A stretch of DNA of 64,000 bases from an uncultured Clostridia bacterium (lineage in GTDB: Bacteria; Bacillota; Clostridia; Oscillospirales; Ruminococcaceae), in NCBI GenBank assembly GCA_947626165.1, contig CANQRG010000007.1, positions 62,001 to 126,000 of the forward strand, in the 5' to 3' direction. How positions within the stretch are numbered: position 1 is the first letter of the stretch; each line of letters opens with the position of its first letter. The translations under genes and the position numbers were made by a program. Below the pieces are notes generated by a model, which was not told where the DNA came from, searched no databases, and saw nothing but the letters and a program-made list of their open reading frames with translations. Shown piece by piece: positions 28,657 to 39,878 of the stretch.

Positions 28657-29937
28657 ATGTTAGACATCAAATTTCTAAGAGAAAACCCTGAGATCGTGAA
28701 AGAAAATATAAAAAAGAAGTTTCAGGACGAAAAAATCAAGCTGGTTGACGAGGTTATCGAGCTTGATGAGAAGTACAGAGCGGCGAAAACACGCTGTGAT
28801 AATTTAAGAAGTCAGAGAAATAAGATAAGCAAGCAAATCGGTGGACTTATGGCAAAGGGCGAAAAGGAAGAAGCCGAGAAGGTAAAGGCTCAGGTTGGAG
28901 AGATCAATAACGAGCTTTCAACTTTGGAGGTCAGCGAGGACGAGCTTTCACAACAGATAAGAGAAAGAATGTTGGTTATTCCGAACATTATCGATGCCAG
29001 TGTACCTATCGGAAAGGACGACAGCGAAAATGTTGAGGTTGAGAAGTTCGGCGAGCCACTCGTTCCTGATTTTGAAGTTCCTTATCACGTTGATATTATG
29101 GAGAAACTAAATGGAATCGATATAGACAGTGCCAGAAAGACTTCGGGCAACGGATTTTACTATCTTTGCGGAGATATTGCGAGACTTCACTCTGCAATAC
29201 TTTCATACGCAAGGGATTTTATGATAGACAGGGGCTTCACATATTATATTCCTCCATTTATGATAAGAAGCAGTGTTGTTACAGGAGTAATGTCATTTGC
29301 TGAAATGGAAGGTATGATGTATAAGATTGAGGGGGAGGACCTTTATCTTATCGGTACCAGCGAGCATTCAATGATAGGAAAGTTCATTGATACTATTCTT
29401 AAAGAAGATGAACTTCCTAAGACGCTGACAAGCTATTCGCCGTGTTTTAGAAAAGAGGTCGGCGCTCACGGAATTGAGGAGAGAGGAGTTTACCGTATTC
29501 ATCAGTTTGAAAAGCAGGAGATGATAGTTGTATGCAAGCCGGAGGAGAGTATGGACTGGTTTGAAAAGCTTTATCATAATACTGTTGACTTTTTCAGAAC
29601 ACTTGATATTCCTGTTAGAACTCTTGAATGCTGTTCGGGAGATTTGGCAGACTTAAAGGTCAAGAGCATTGATGTTGAGGCTTGGAGCCCGCGTCAAAAG
29701 AAGTATTTTGAGGTAGGTTCATGCTCGAATTTGGGAGACGCTCAGGCAAGACGTCTCGGGATAAGGGTAAAGGGTGCAGACGGTAACAAGTATTTTGCAC
29801 ATACTCTTAACAACACAGTCGTTGCTCCGCCGAGAATGTTGATAGCATTTCTTGAAAACAATCTTAATGAGGACGGCTCAGTGAGAATTCCTGAGGTTTT
29901 GAGAATGTATATGGGAGGAAAAGATTTGATAAAATAG
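28657..29937 (+). CDS. serS: Seryl-tRNA synthetase
   Basis: 426 residues. N-terminal long antiparallel coiled coil (about 30-110) that grips the long variable arm of tRNA-Ser, then the class II catalytic core: motif 2 around SPCFRKEVGAHG and motif 3 NNTVVAPPRMLIAFLENN. It charges tRNA-Ser in the cytosol. Location directly after parB in the origin block is common in Clostridia. There is no room for a T-box leader in the 27-base gap, so expression probably depends on the parAB transcript or an internal promoter. Confidence 0.98.
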   Translation: MLDIKFLRENPEIVKENIKKKFQDEKIKLVDEVIELDEKYRAAKTRCDNLRSQRNKISKQIGGLMAKGEKEEAEKVKAQVGEINNELSTLEVSEDELSQQIRERMLVIPNIIDASVPIGKDDSENVEVEKFGEPLVPDFEVPYHVDIMEKLNGIDIDSARKTSGNGFYYLCGDIARLHSAILSYARDFMIDRGFTYYIPPFMIRSSVVTGVMSFAEMEGMMYKIEGEDLYLIGTSEHSMIGKFIDTILKEDELPKTLTSYSPCFRKEVGAHGIEERGVYRIHQFEKQEMIVVCKPEESMDWFEKLYHNTVDFFRTLDIPVRTLECCSGDLADLKVKSIDVEAWSPRQKKYFEVGSCSNLGDAQARRLGIRVKGADGNKYFAHTLNNTVVAPPRMLIAFLENNLNEDGSVRIPEVLRMYMGGKDLIK

Positions 29938-29980
29938 GAATTGAAAGTTTTAAATGTAAGGAATTTTATTCCGTTTGCTG

Positions 29981-30009
29981 TTGACTTTAGTTGGATAAAG
30001 TTATATAAT
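29981..30009 (+). promoter_or_regulatory. SigA-type promoter of serC-serA
   Basis: TTGACT (29981-29986) and TATAAT (30004-30009) are 17 bases apart, about 45 bases before the serC start. Confidence 0.75.
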
Positions 30010-30054
30010 AATTAAGTAATGCTTACAAATTAATTTATATGGAGGGTATTAAAA

Positions 30055-31137
30055 ATGGCAAGAGTATATAATTTCAGTGCCGGTCCTGCTGTACTTCCGG
30101 AGGAAGTTTTAAAAGAAGCAGCAGATGAAATGTTAGATTACAGGGGAACAGGAATGTCTGTAATGGAGATGTCTCACCGTTCAAAGGCTTTTGATACTAT
30201 TATCAAAGAAGCTGAACAGGATCTTCGTGAGCTTATGAATATTCCTGACAATTACAAGGTATTATTTTTACAGGGAGGAGCTTCACAGCAGTTTGCAGCT
30301 ATCCCTATGAATCTTATGAAGAATAAGGTTGCAGATTATATTATTACAGGTCAGTGGTCAAAGAAGGCTTTTCAGGAAGCAAAGAAATACGGTAATGTAA
30401 AGGCTGTAGCTTCATCTGAGGATAAGACATATTCTTATATTCCTGATTGTAGCGACTTGGATATTGACGATGATGCAGATTATGTTTATATCTGCGAGAA
30501 CAACACGATTTACGGAACAAAGTTTAAAGAGCTTCCTAACACAAAGGGTAAAACTCTTGTAGCAGATGTATCATCATGCTTTTTATCAGAGCCGGTCGAC
30601 GTAACAAAGTACGGCGTGATTTACGGCGGAGTACAGAAGAACGTAGGTCCTGCCGGAGTTGTTATTGTAATTATCCGTGAGGATCTTATAACAGATACTC
30701 CATTAGAGGGAACGCCGACAATGCTTACTTATAAAACTCAGGCAGACGCTGATTCTCTTTACAACACACCTCCTTGTTACGGAATTTACATCTGCGGTAA
30801 GGTATTCAAGTGGATAAAGAAAATGGGCGGACTTGAGGCTATGAAGGCTCACAACGAAAAGAAAGCAAAAATTCTTTATGATTTCTTGGATCAAAGCGAA
30901 TTATTCAAGGGAACTGTTGTAGAAAAAGACCGTTCGCTTATGAATGTTCCTTTTGTAACAGGCGACGCTGATTTAGACGCTAAGTTTGTTGCAGAGGCAA
31001 AGGCAGCAGGCTTTGAAAACCTCAAGGGTCACAGAACTGTAGGCGGAATGAGAGCTTCAATTTACAACGCAATGCCTATTGAAGGTGTTGAAAAGCTCGT
31101 TGAATTTATGAAGGACTTTGAAGCAAAAAACAAGTAG
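30055..31137 (+). CDS. serC: Phosphoserine aminotransferase
   Basis: 360 residues, class V PLP-dependent fold. Starts VYNFSAGPAVLPEEV; further marks are LQGGASQQFAAIPMNL and YGGVQKNVGPAG, where the lysine is the expected PLP-binding residue. It converts 3-phosphohydroxypyruvate to phosphoserine with glutamate as amino donor. It is followed 47 bases later by serA, giving a two-gene serine synthesis operon, with its own promoter about 45 bases upstream and a strong GGAGGG ribosome site. Confidence 0.97.
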   Translation: MARVYNFSAGPAVLPEEVLKEAADEMLDYRGTGMSVMEMSHRSKAFDTIIKEAEQDLRELMNIPDNYKVLFLQGGASQQFAAIPMNLMKNKVADYIITGQWSKKAFQEAKKYGNVKAVASSEDKTYSYIPDCSDLDIDDDADYVYICENNTIYGTKFKELPNTKGKTLVADVSSCFLSEPVDVTKYGVIYGGVQKNVGPAGVVIVIIREDLITDTPLEGTPTMLTYKTQADADSLYNTPPCYGIYICGKVFKWIKKMGGLEAMKAHNEKKAKILYDFLDQSELFKGTVVEKDRSLMNVPFVTGDADLDAKFVAEAKAAGFENLKGHRTVGGMRASIYNAMPIEGVEKLVEFMKDFEAKNK

Positions 31138-31184
31138 ACATCATATGTTATATTACATAACAAATAATTAAGGGGTTAATAGAA

Positions 31185-32339
31185 ATGTATAATATTAAAA
31201 CACTGAACAAAATATCTGCCGTAGGGGTAGATAACTTTGATAAGTCGAAATACAATGTTGCTGACGACATTGAAAATCCTGATGCAATAATGGTGCGTTC
31301 TGCATCAATGCACGAGATGGAATTCGGAGACAATCTTCTTGCTATTGCAAGAGCAGGAGCAGGAACAAACAATATTCCTGTTGATAAGTGTGTGGAAAAC
31401 GGAATCTGCGTATTTAACACACCCGGTGCAAACGCAAACGCTGTAAAAGAGCTTGCTGTATGCGGATTGCTCTTGGCTTCAAGAAAAGTGCCTGAGGCTA
31501 TGGACTGGGCAAAGACATTAAAAGGCAAGGGCGATGAGGTTGAAAAGCTCGTCGAGAAAGGAAAGGGACAGTTTGTAGGCCCTGAGATTTTAGGAAAAAC
31601 TCTCGGTCTTGTAGGTCTTGGCGCTATCGGAGGAAAGCTGGCTAACATTGCGGTTTCTTTGGGTATGAACGTAATCGGCTACGATCCTTATTTGTCAGTT
31701 AGTGCGGCTCTTGACTTGAAACCTCAGGTTAAGGTAACACCTCATCTTGACGAGGTATATGCTAATGCTGATTATCTGTCACTCCACCTCCCGTTTAATT
31801 CTGAGACAAAGGGTTCTATAAATGCTGACGCATTTGCAAAGATGAAGGACGGCGTAAGAATTCTCAACTTTGCAAGAGGTCCTCTTGTTGACTATGATGA
31901 TATTTTGAAAGCTATTTCAAGCGGTAAGGTTGCAAGATATGTTACCGATTTCCCGGGAGATAAGGTTTTGTGCGAGGAAAATGTTGTTTGTATTCCTCAC
32001 TTGGGAGCTTCAACTCCTGAATCTGAGGACAACTGTGCATATATGGCGGCAGTTGAGCTTATTGATTACATTGAGAACGGAAACATCACAAACTCGGTTA
32101 ATCTTCCTAATGCTGAGCTTACAAAGACAGGAGACGCTCTTGTTTGCATAATTCACAAGAATATTCCGTCAATTATTTCGCAGATCACCACAAAGGTTTC
32201 AGAGAACGGCGGAAATATAGAGAACCTTGTAAACAAATCAAAGAAAGACTGGTCATACACAATGCTTGATGTTACAGGCAAGGTTGACGCTTATGAGTTT
32301 AAGGACATTGAGGGAATTACAAAGGTAAGAGTGCTTTAA
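31185..32339 (+). CDS. serA: D-3-phosphoglycerate dehydrogenase
   Basis: 384 residues. NAD-binding domain with GLVGLGAIGGKLA, substrate-domain arginine region RAGAGTNNIP and the catalytic His in PHLGASTPESEDN; a C-terminal ACT-like regulatory domain (about 315-384, VCIIHKNIPSIISQIT) suggests serine feedback. It oxidises 3-phosphoglycerate to 3-phosphohydroxypyruvate, the first step of serine synthesis. Second gene after serC and closed by a terminator; no serB is visible nearby. Confidence 0.96.
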   Translation: MYNIKTLNKISAVGVDNFDKSKYNVADDIENPDAIMVRSASMHEMEFGDNLLAIARAGAGTNNIPVDKCVENGICVFNTPGANANAVKELAVCGLLLASRKVPEAMDWAKTLKGKGDEVEKLVEKGKGQFVGPEILGKTLGLVGLGAIGGKLANIAVSLGMNVIGYDPYLSVSAALDLKPQVKVTPHLDEVYANADYLSLHLPFNSETKGSINADAFAKMKDGVRILNFARGPLVDYDDILKAISSGKVARYVTDFPGDKVLCEENVVCIPHLGASTPESEDNCAYMAAVELIDYIENGNITNSVNLPNAELTKTGDALVCIIHKNIPSIISQITTKVSENGGNIENLVNKSKKDWSYTMLDVTGKVDAYEFKDIEGITKVRVL

Positions 32340-32362
32340 TAGTTGAGAATGAATATTACAGA

Positions 32363-32403
32363 AAAGACGAGCGAAAAGCTTTTGCTGATCGCCCGTCTTT
32401 TTT
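32363..32403 (+). terminator. Terminator after serA
   Basis: AAAGACGAGCGA pairs with TCGCCCGTCTTT with one A-C mismatch, followed by TTT. Confidence 0.75.
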
Positions 32404-32410
32404 AATTATA

Positions 32411-32442
32411 AAAAGGAGTCAACTATCTGGCTCCTTTTGTTT
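32411..32442 (-). terminator. Terminator of the pyrophosphatase-like gene
   Basis: AAAAGGAG and CTCCTTTT arms form a stem whose minus-strand reading ends in a T-run; it also works for read-through from serA. Confidence 0.75.
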
Positions 32443-32455
32443 TATATTAAATATT

Positions 32456-32779
32456 TTACATTATAACTTCCGATTTATAATATTGTTCTTGAAATTTTAT
32501 TTGTTCCATTATTTCTTCTTTGGTGAAAGTGATATTTTCAGGACAGACCACCCACTTTTCTTCTACATCATCAAACCTATGAATTACCGCAATAATCTTA
32601 CCAGTGAATTTCTCAACGGGTTCATTTACACCTAAAATGTAAGCGTCCTGTTCCTCACCGTCAGGTGCGATAATTCCATCAATATACCCATAGTTAATTG
32701 GATAATACATATCTTTGTGTTCCGGATGGTAGCTCCCAAGAGGTCTGTCAACAGTAACCGTAACGATTTTTCCTATCAT
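32456..32779 (-). CDS. Small inorganic-pyrophosphatase-like protein
   Basis: 107 residues. YYPINYGYIDGIIAPDGEEQDAY without its last residues follows the soluble family I pyrophosphatase core (NYGYI, then D-x4-D-A), but the protein is far shorter than the about 175 residues of the full enzyme and the usual DGDPLD has become DGEEQD. It may be a minimal pyrophosphatase fold acting on another phosphate substrate; the annotation as pyrophosphatase should be seen as fold-level only. It lies 24 bases downstream of tatD on the same strand and probably shares its transcript. Confidence 0.75.
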   Translation of the reverse strand: MIGKIVTVTVDRPLGSYHPEHKDMYYPINYGYIDGIIAPDGEEQDAYILGVNEPVEKFTGKIIAVIHRFDDVEEKWVVCPENITFTKEEIMEQIKFQEQYYKSEVIM

Positions 32780-32803
32780 AATAGCTCTCCCTGATTTTTA
32801 TAT

Positions 32804-33598
32804 TTATAAACTTATACCAAACAACTCACACACATTGTTAGTCGTAATATCCAGTACTTCTTGAGGTGTAATTCCTTTAGATTCTGCGACCTTTTTTGCA
32901 ATCTCACTTATCATTGTTGAGTCGCAGCGGCGTCCCCGATACGGTTCGGGAGCCATATAAGGTGCGTCAGTTTCAAGCAGGAGTTTGTCTATCGGAATTA
33001 CCTCAAGAGCTTTGTTTGCCCTTTTTGCATTTTTAAAGGTCAGTGCCCCTGTAAAGCTGATATACATTCCTATTGCCAGAACCTCTTTTGCAGTTTCGGC
33101 AGAACCCGAAAAGCAATGCACTACACCCTTTGGTTTAAGCTGTTTAAGGATATTCATACCGTCCTCAGTAGCATTACGCAGATGCACAATAACAGGAAGC
33201 CCTAACTCATTAGCAAGCAAGACCTGCTGTGTAAAAACTTCAATTTGACGAACCTTGTCGTAATTCTCATAGTGGTAGTCAAGACCTATCTCGCCTATTG
33301 CGACGATTTTGTTTCTGCCTTGCTTTCTGTCCTTTTTAACTAGCTCTCGGAGCTTTTTTATATAGTCTCTATCTGCCTTGACAATACAGTTCGGATCAGG
33401 GTGAAAACCAACGCTAGTATAGAAATTTTTGAACTTTTCAGACATTTTTAATCCGAAGTCGGCAGATTCAAGGTCGGTAGCGGCGTGGATCATACCGACT
33501 ACGGTGCTGTTGAGTGCATTTGCAATTACATCTTCGCAGTCAGACTTAAACTTATAGTCATCATAATGACAGTGTGAGTCAAAAATATTATTCAGCAT
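32804..33598 (-). CDS. tatD: TatD family metal-dependent DNase
   Basis: 264 residues from the ATG at 33598 (GAGG 11 bases upstream); the frame is open 24 codons further without a ribosome site. TIM-barrel metal ligands are visible: FDSHCHYDD, GEIGLDYHYENYD, the VHLRNA histidine, HCFSGS and LETDAPYMAPEPYRG. The family comprises Mg-dependent 3'-5' exonucleases involved in DNA repair. Upstream lies TTAGAAATTCTAA, a 13-base palindrome near its probable promoter. Confidence 0.95.
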   Translation of the reverse strand: MLNNIFDSHCHYDDYKFKSDCEDVIANALNSTVVGMIHAATDLESADFGLKMSEKFKNFYTSVGFHPDPNCIVKADRDYIKKLRELVKKDRKQGRNKIVAIGEIGLDYHYENYDKVRQIEVFTQQVLLANELGLPVIVHLRNATEDGMNILKQLKPKGVVHCFSGSAETAKEVLAIGMYISFTGALTFKNAKRANKALEVIPIDKLLLETDAPYMAPEPYRGRRCDSTMISEIAKKVAESKGITPQEVLDITTNNVCELFGISL

Positions 33599-33660
33599 TT
33601 TATTTTCCTCTTTATTAGAATTTCTAATATATTCTATCATAAAGATACCGATTTTGCAAT

Positions 33661-33688
33661 AAAAAAGCAACGGACTTATGTCCGTTGC
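33661..33688 (-). terminator. Terminator after cysK
   Basis: GCAACGGAC (33667-33675) pairs perfectly with GTCCGTTGC (33680-33688); on the minus strand a run of six T follows. Confidence 0.9.
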
Positions 33689-33700
33689 CCAATTAAAATC

Positions 33701-34630
33701 CTAGTCAGCAAACAAAGGTGTTGACAAATAACGATCTCCCGTATCAGGAAGAAGTGCAACAATAGTTTTTCCCTTGTTTTCGGGGCGCTTTGCCAGCTCG
33801 GTTGCTGCCCATACAGCCGCACCTGAGGAAATTCCTACGAGAAAGCCTTCAGCTCTTGCAATTTCTTTACCTGTTTTGAATGCGTCGTCGTTCTCGACTG
33901 CTATGATTTCATCGTATACGTCTGTGTCAAGAGTGTCGGGAACAAATCCTGCGCCTATTCCTTGAATTTTATGAGGGCCGCTCTCGCCCTTTGATAGAAC
34001 AGGAGATGAAGCAGGCTCAACAGCTATAACCTTTATGTTCGGATTTTTAGACTTCAGATACTTACCTGCTCCGCTTATTGTTCCGCCTGTTCCTATACCT
34101 GCAACAAAAATATCAACCTTGCCGTTTGTATCCTCCCAAATTTCAGGGCCTGTTGTTGCGAAATGTACAGCAGGGTTGGCAGGGTTTACAAACTGCCCCG
34201 GGATAAAGCTGTTCGGTATCTCCTTTGCAAGTTCATCTGCCTTTTCGATTGCACCTTTCATTCCCTTAGAACCGTCGGTTAAAACAAGCTCTGCGCCGAA
34301 TGCCTTTAAAAGATTTCGTCTTTCAACGCTCATAGTTTCGGGCATTGTGATAATTATTCTGTATCCTTTAGCCGTAGCCACAGATGCCAGACCTATACCC
34401 GTGTTTCCGCTTGTTGGTTCAATAATTACCGAGCCTGCCTTTAAAAGACCTTTCTGTTCAGCGTCCTCAATCATTGCTTTCGCAATTCTGTCCTTAACGC
34501 TTCCTGCAGGATTGAAGTATTCTAGCTTACCTACGATTTTTGCTTCAAGATTGTTTTTCTTTTCATAGTTTGAAAGCTCCAATAATGGAGTTCCTCCTAT
34601 TAAATCTGTGATTTTTTTTGCAATAGCCAT
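33701..34630 (-). CDS. cysK: Cysteine synthase (O-acetylserine sulfhydrylase A)
   Basis: 309 residues. The PLP lysine lies in [13 protein letters not shown], the phosphate loop is [13 protein letters not shown], and [12 protein letters not shown] is the substrate-binding loop. It makes cysteine from O-acetylserine and sulfide. Monocistronic, with a perfect SigA-type promoter upstream and its own terminator. No cysE lies next to it. Confidence 0.97.
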   Translation of the reverse strand: MAIAKKITDLIGGTPLLELSNYEKKNNLEAKIVGKLEYFNPAGSVKDRIAKAMIEDAEQKGLLKAGSVIIEPTSGNTGIGLASVATAKGYRIIITMPETMSVERRNLLKAFGAELVLTDGSKGMKGAIEKADELAKEIPNSFIPGQFVNPANPAVHFATTGPEIWEDTNGKVDIFVAGIGTGGTISGAGKYLKSKNPNIKVIAVEPASSPVLSKGESGPHKIQGIGAGFVPDTLDTDVYDEIIAVENDDAFKTGKEIARAEGFLVGISSGAAVWAATELAKRPENKGKTIVALLPDTGDRYLSTPLFAD

Positions 34631-34982
34631 AATAAATTCTCCTTTTCATAAGTAATTGTTTAGGGTTTTGGTTAATTCCTTAATTCCTATCTGTTTACTA
34701 TGTAATGTATTATATTCCAAAAAGCTTTAAATGTCAAGTGATTTTAATAACTTTTATTAATTTTATGTAAAGTCACTATGTTTGTATACTATTAAGCAGT
34801 ATATTTTGTGAAAGTGTTATAATTTTAATAAAATATAAGATTAAATTGTCGTATTAAGCTAATAGCTTTTTATTTTGTTTCTTAAAGGAATAAAAATACA
34901 AAACGGCTTAAATTTCTTGACTTATCACGGATAATCATATAAAATAAATAGTAACTATTATGAGAAAATAAGGAGAACACAT
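34631..34982. promoter_or_regulatory. cysK-glyS divergent intergenic region
   Basis: 352 AT-rich bases. For cysK (minus strand), TTGACA (34732-34737) and TATAAT (34709-34714) are 17 bases apart, both perfect. For glyS, TTGACT (34917-34922) and TAAAAT (34940-34945) are 17 apart. A small AAGCTA/TAGCTT hairpin lies near 34857. I see no T-box motif or S-box riboswitch and no reading frame in the remainder. Confidence 0.7.
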
Positions 34983-36362
34983 ATGAATAATACAGATAAG
35001 TCAATGGAGACAATAGTAAATCTTTGCAAACACAGAGGATTTATCTTTCCGGGAAGTGAAATTTACGGAGGCTTAGCGAACACTTGGGATTATGGTCCTT
35101 TGGGAACAAGGCTGAAAAACAACGTCAAGGATACATGGAGAAAAAGATTTATTCAGGAGAGGGCAAACAGCTTTGAAGTCGACGCTGATATACTTATGAA
35201 TCCGAGAGTTTGGGAGGCAAGCGGACACGTTACGAGCTTTTCTGACCCGCTGCTTGACTGCAAGGAATGTAAAATGCGTCACCGCGCAGACAATCTTATT
35301 GACGACTTCGACCCGAACGCTCACGCAGACGGTATGACAAAAGAGGAGATGTTTGATTATATAAAAGAACATTCTATCCCTTGTCCGCATTGCGGAAAAC
35401 ATAACTTTACCGATATTCGTGAATTTAATCTGATGTTCCAGACATTCAGAGGAGTTACAAACGACAGCAAGAGTATAATATACCTGCGTCCGGAGAATGC
35501 GCAGGGAGAATATGTGAACTTTCTAAATGTTCAGCGTTCAATGAGGGCAAAGCTGCCGTTTTCTATCGGTCAGATAGGAAAAGCGTTCAGAAACGAGATA
35601 ACTCCGGGTAACTTCACATTCAGAACTATTGAATTTGAGCAGATGGAGTTCCAGACCTTCTGCAAAGAGGGTGAAGATTCCGACTTGTATGATTATTTCA
35701 AGGAATACGGAATGAGCTACTTCAAGGATTTAGGAATTGATGGCGAGCATCTTCGTTTTCACGACCACGAAAAACTTGCGCACTATGCAAAAGCCGCTTG
35801 TGACATTGAGTTTTTGTTCCCGTTTGGCTGGGGAGAAATCAACGGAACTCATAACCGTACAAACTTTGACCTCACTCGCCATCAGGAATACAGCGGACAG
35901 AAGCAAGAATATCTTGACCCTGAAACAAACGAGAAGTTTATACCATATATTATTGAGTCTACTTACGGTCTTGACCGTACTGTTCTTGCGCTTATCTGCG
36001 AGGCTTACGACGAGGAAGTTATAGACGCAGAAAAGAACGACACCAGAGTGGTACTTCATCTCAGCCCTGTTGTTGCGCCTTATAAGGCGGCTGTATTGCC
36101 GTTATCTAAAAAGCTGTCTGATAATGCGGCAGAGCTTTGTAACAGGCTTTCTAAGGCGTTTATGGTTGACTTTGACGTTACAGGCTCAATAGGAAAACGT
36201 TACCGCAGACAGGACGAAATCGGAACGCCATTCTGTATAACATATGATTTTGACACTCTTGAGGATAACTGTGTAACTGTTCGTGACAGGGATACTATGG
36301 AGCAGGTTAGAATTAATATTGACGAGCTGGAGAGTTATATAAGAGAAAAGATAGCGTTTTAA
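34983..36362 (+). CDS. glyS: Glycyl-tRNA synthetase, alpha2 dimer type
   Basis: 459 residues. The bacterial/eukaryote-like class II GlyRS: N-terminal [13 protein letters not shown], motif 1 region with WEASGHV, a four-cysteine zinc-like module (CKECKMRH and CPHCGKH, residues about 95-140), motif 2 [10 protein letters not shown], and motif 3 [12 protein letters not shown] followed by the anticodon-binding domain. It charges tRNA-Gly without a separate beta subunit. No T-box leader is seen, so regulation appears to be by the promoter only. A terminator follows. Confidence 0.97.
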   Translation: MNNTDKSMETIVNLCKHRGFIFPGSEIYGGLANTWDYGPLGTRLKNNVKDTWRKRFIQERANSFEVDADILMNPRVWEASGHVTSFSDPLLDCKECKMRHRADNLIDDFDPNAHADGMTKEEMFDYIKEHSIPCPHCGKHNFTDIREFNLMFQTFRGVTNDSKSIIYLRPENAQGEYVNFLNVQRSMRAKLPFSIGQIGKAFRNEITPGNFTFRTIEFEQMEFQTFCKEGEDSDLYDYFKEYGMSYFKDLGIDGEHLRFHDHEKLAHYAKAACDIEFLFPFGWGEINGTHNRTNFDLTRHQEYSGQKQEYLDPETNEKFIPYIIESTYGLDRTVLALICEAYDEEVIDAEKNDTRVVLHLSPVVAPYKAAVLPLSKKLSDNAAELCNRLSKAFMVDFDVTGSIGKRYRRQDEIGTPFCITYDFDTLEDNCVTVRDRDTMEQVRINIDELESYIREKIAF

Positions 36363-36379
36363 AGTAAAATAGTATATTC

Positions 36380-36412
36380 AAAGCAGGTATAAATTAAATG
36401 CCTGCTTTATTA
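36380..36412 (+). terminator. Terminator after glyS
   Basis: AAAGCAGG (36380-36387) pairs with CCTGCTTT (36401-36408), T-rich after. Confidence 0.75.
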
Positions 36413-36563
36413 TTTATTAAGATTTATATGTAATGTAACAGACGAATTAGGAAGTTTGTCATTTTATTTTGTTATTTGGCGAGCATTTGTAAAGTTTACA
36501 AAATGTTAATGAATAAAGGAGCTAAAATAGTTGAAAAAGATGTCAAAACACGTTACACTTTAA

Positions 36564-38105
<1,542 letters not shown>

Positions 38106-38131
38106 GTATAAGATTAGATTCATATACTTTA

Positions 38132-38168
38132 AAATCGGCATAGCGAAAATCAATCGCTATGCCGATTT
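38132..38168. terminator. Bidirectional terminator between guaB and bioY
   Basis: AAATCGGCATAGCGA (38132-38146) pairs perfectly with TCGCTATGCCGATTT (38154-38168), loop of seven; the convergent genes guaB and bioY both end here. Confidence 0.85.
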
Positions 38169-38185
38169 CTGTGTCTCGATATCAA

Positions 38186-38728
38186 CTAAACTTTAATATT
38201 TGCTTTTGACAGTGCTTTGCTTATCACAAAAGAAAATGCCGTTGCACAAACCATTTTCAGCAGATCTACTAATATAAACGGAGTCACGCACAGAAGCAGA
38301 GCGTTTTTCACTGTGCTTCCTGTCGATATAACAAACCAAGCAGTGCTGAAAGTATACATAACAACAAGTGATAAAATTATTCCAATACATAATGAAATTA
38401 CTTTTTTTCTTTTAAATAAAACAGTGGCAAATGAAATTATCAATACCATAAACGGATAAGCAAAGAGAAAACCGCCTGTTGGTCCGATCAGCTTTTGAAA
38501 TCCGCCCTCGAAGTTTGAGAAAACGGGCACGCCAATTGAGCCAAGCATTATGTAAACAAGAACAGACAAAAAAGCTAAATGAGGCGGAAGCATTGCACCT
38601 ACAAGAAAAATGCAAAACACTCCCAACGAGATTGGCACAGGTCCGATGGGTATAGATATTGGGGCTAATACGCAGGTTATGGCAGTTAATACTGCGGCGA
38701 TAGATAGTTCTTTTACAGTGATTTTCAT
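38186..38728 (-). CDS. bioY: Biotin transporter BioY
   Basis: 180 residues from the ATG at 38728; an earlier ATG overlaps the AAAGGA ribosome site. The S-component fold with six hydrophobic helices is visible, with the family marks PISIPIGPVPISLG and GPTGGFLFAYPF. It is the substrate-binding part of an ECF-type transporter or can act alone in biotin uptake across the membrane. It follows birA by 27 bases on the same strand, so uptake is controlled by the BirA operator upstream. No bioBFDA genes are in the window, which suggests reliance on imported biotin (inference). Confidence 0.95.
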   Translation of the reverse strand: MKITVKELSIAAVLTAITCVLAPISIPIGPVPISLGVFCIFLVGAMLPPHLAFLSVLVYIMLGSIGVPVFSNFEGGFQKLIGPTGGFLFAYPFMVLIISFATVLFKRKKVISLCIGIILSLVVMYTFSTAWFVISTGSTVKNALLLCVTPFILVDLLKMVCATAFSFVISKALSKANIKV

Positions 38729-38755
38729 AGTTTTGTTTCCTTTCATAATTAAATA

Positions 38756-39760
38756 TTATTTGCAATCATTAACCTGATTCAGGTTATCAATGTTTATACT
38801 GACCTCTCCGCTTGAAAGGTGTTCGACAGTTTTATCATCGTATTCAACAATAAGACGAACATTATCATCAATTCCAATGGCTTTTGCCGTTTTATTTCCG
38901 CTTGGCTTTATAACTGTTATATTTTTGCCTATAAGAAAGCAACGCTTTTTATACTCTTCAAGATAGTATTTTGAACTCAGGTTCTCCATCTGTTCTGCAA
39001 GCTGATTTAGTATTTCCGCAATAAGCCTGCACCTAACATTGCCCTTGACGTTATCAAGAAAACCGCCGGCAGTGTTTTTTATATCATCAGGAAAGCCGTC
39101 ATTCGGCTTTGAAATATTTACGCCTATTCCGACAACGGCATATTCCAGCCTGCCCGACTCGGTATCAAGCGAGGACTCTGTTAAAATTCCGCAAACCTTT
39201 CTGCCGCCAACGAAAATATCGTTTACCCATTTTATTTTTGCCTTTTTATCGCATAACTTTTCAATAGCTTTTGAAACTGCAACTGCCGCTGAGGTAGTTA
39301 TCAGCAGAGAATCCTCTATTGTCATTTTTGGTCTGAGCAGAACAGACATATAAATTCCCGTATCGTTTGGAGAATAAAACGATCGTCCAAGACGTCCTTT
39401 TCCTGCGGTTTGCTGTTCAGAAATTAAAACGTATCCTTGTTTACCTCCGTTAAGGGCAATTTCTTTTAGTACGGTATTAGTTGATGTAACAGTTTTGCGA
39501 ATGTCAAGCGTTACTATGTTTTTGGTCTTATCGTTGAGAAATGGCATTATACCTGCTTTTGAAAGGATATTGCTGTTTTCAGACAGCATATACCCTTTGT
39601 TAGTTACAGCATTTATTTCATAGCCGTCGTTTCTCAAAGACTTGATCGCTTTCCAGACTGCCCCCCTTGAAACATATAATTTTTCAGCCAAAGCTGTGCC
39701 TGAAATGCTCTTGCCTCTATTTAGTTCAAGCTCATTTAAAACCTGTTCTTTAAGCGTCAT
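38756..39760 (-). CDS. birA: Bifunctional biotin ligase and biotin operon repressor
   Basis: 334 residues. An N-terminal winged helix (GKSISGTALAEKLYVSRGAVWKAI, shortened in quoting) is followed by the ligase core with GKGRLGRSFYSP, the biotin-AMP loop, and KWVNDIFVGGRKVCGIL, then a small SH3-like end domain. It attaches biotin to carboxylase carrier proteins and, with biotinyl-AMP bound, represses biotin genes. The presence of the winged helix plus an operator in its own promoter region points to autoregulation of birA-bioY. Confidence 0.96.
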   Translation of the reverse strand: MTLKEQVLNELELNRGKSISGTALAEKLYVSRGAVWKAIKSLRNDGYEINAVTNKGYMLSENSNILSKAGIMPFLNDKTKNIVTLDIRKTVTSTNTVLKEIALNGGKQGYVLISEQQTAGKGRLGRSFYSPNDTGIYMSVLLRPKMTIEDSLLITTSAAVAVSKAIEKLCDKKAKIKWVNDIFVGGRKVCGILTESSLDTESGRLEYAVVGIGVNISKPNDGFPDDIKNTAGGFLDNVKGNVRCRLIAEILNQLAEQMENLSSKYYLEEYKKRCFLIGKNITVIKPSGNKTAKAIGIDDNVRLIVEYDDKTVEHLSSGEVSINIDNLNQVNDCK

Positions 39761-39799
39761 TTCAATACTCCAATTTCATTTGAATTTTCTGTTGTAATT

Positions 39800-39828
39800 A
39801 TGGTATCAGATAGCATTTTGATTGTCAA
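39800..39828 (-). promoter_or_regulatory. birA-bioY promoter
   Basis: On the minus strand TTGACA (39823-39828) and TACCAT (39800-39805) are 17 bases apart, about 40 bases before birA. Confidence 0.7.
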
Positions 39829-39854
39829 CCATTTTTGGCGAATAAGTCGACAAT
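39821..39854. promoter_or_regulatory. BirA operator overlapping the birA promoter
   Basis: ATTGTCAAC (39821-39829) and GTCGACAAT (39846-39854) are inverted arms with one mismatch, 16 bases apart, which fits the Gram-positive BirA box of TTGTNAAC-type arms. One arm covers the -35 element of birA. Confidence 0.7.
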
Positions 39855-39878
39855 AGGATTATTATATTCACACAAAAT

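Noticed and set aside
34035..34568. 177-codon open frame on the plus strand
   Set aside because: Antisense to cysK, whose PLP motifs are intact; proline/serine-rich shadow peptide.
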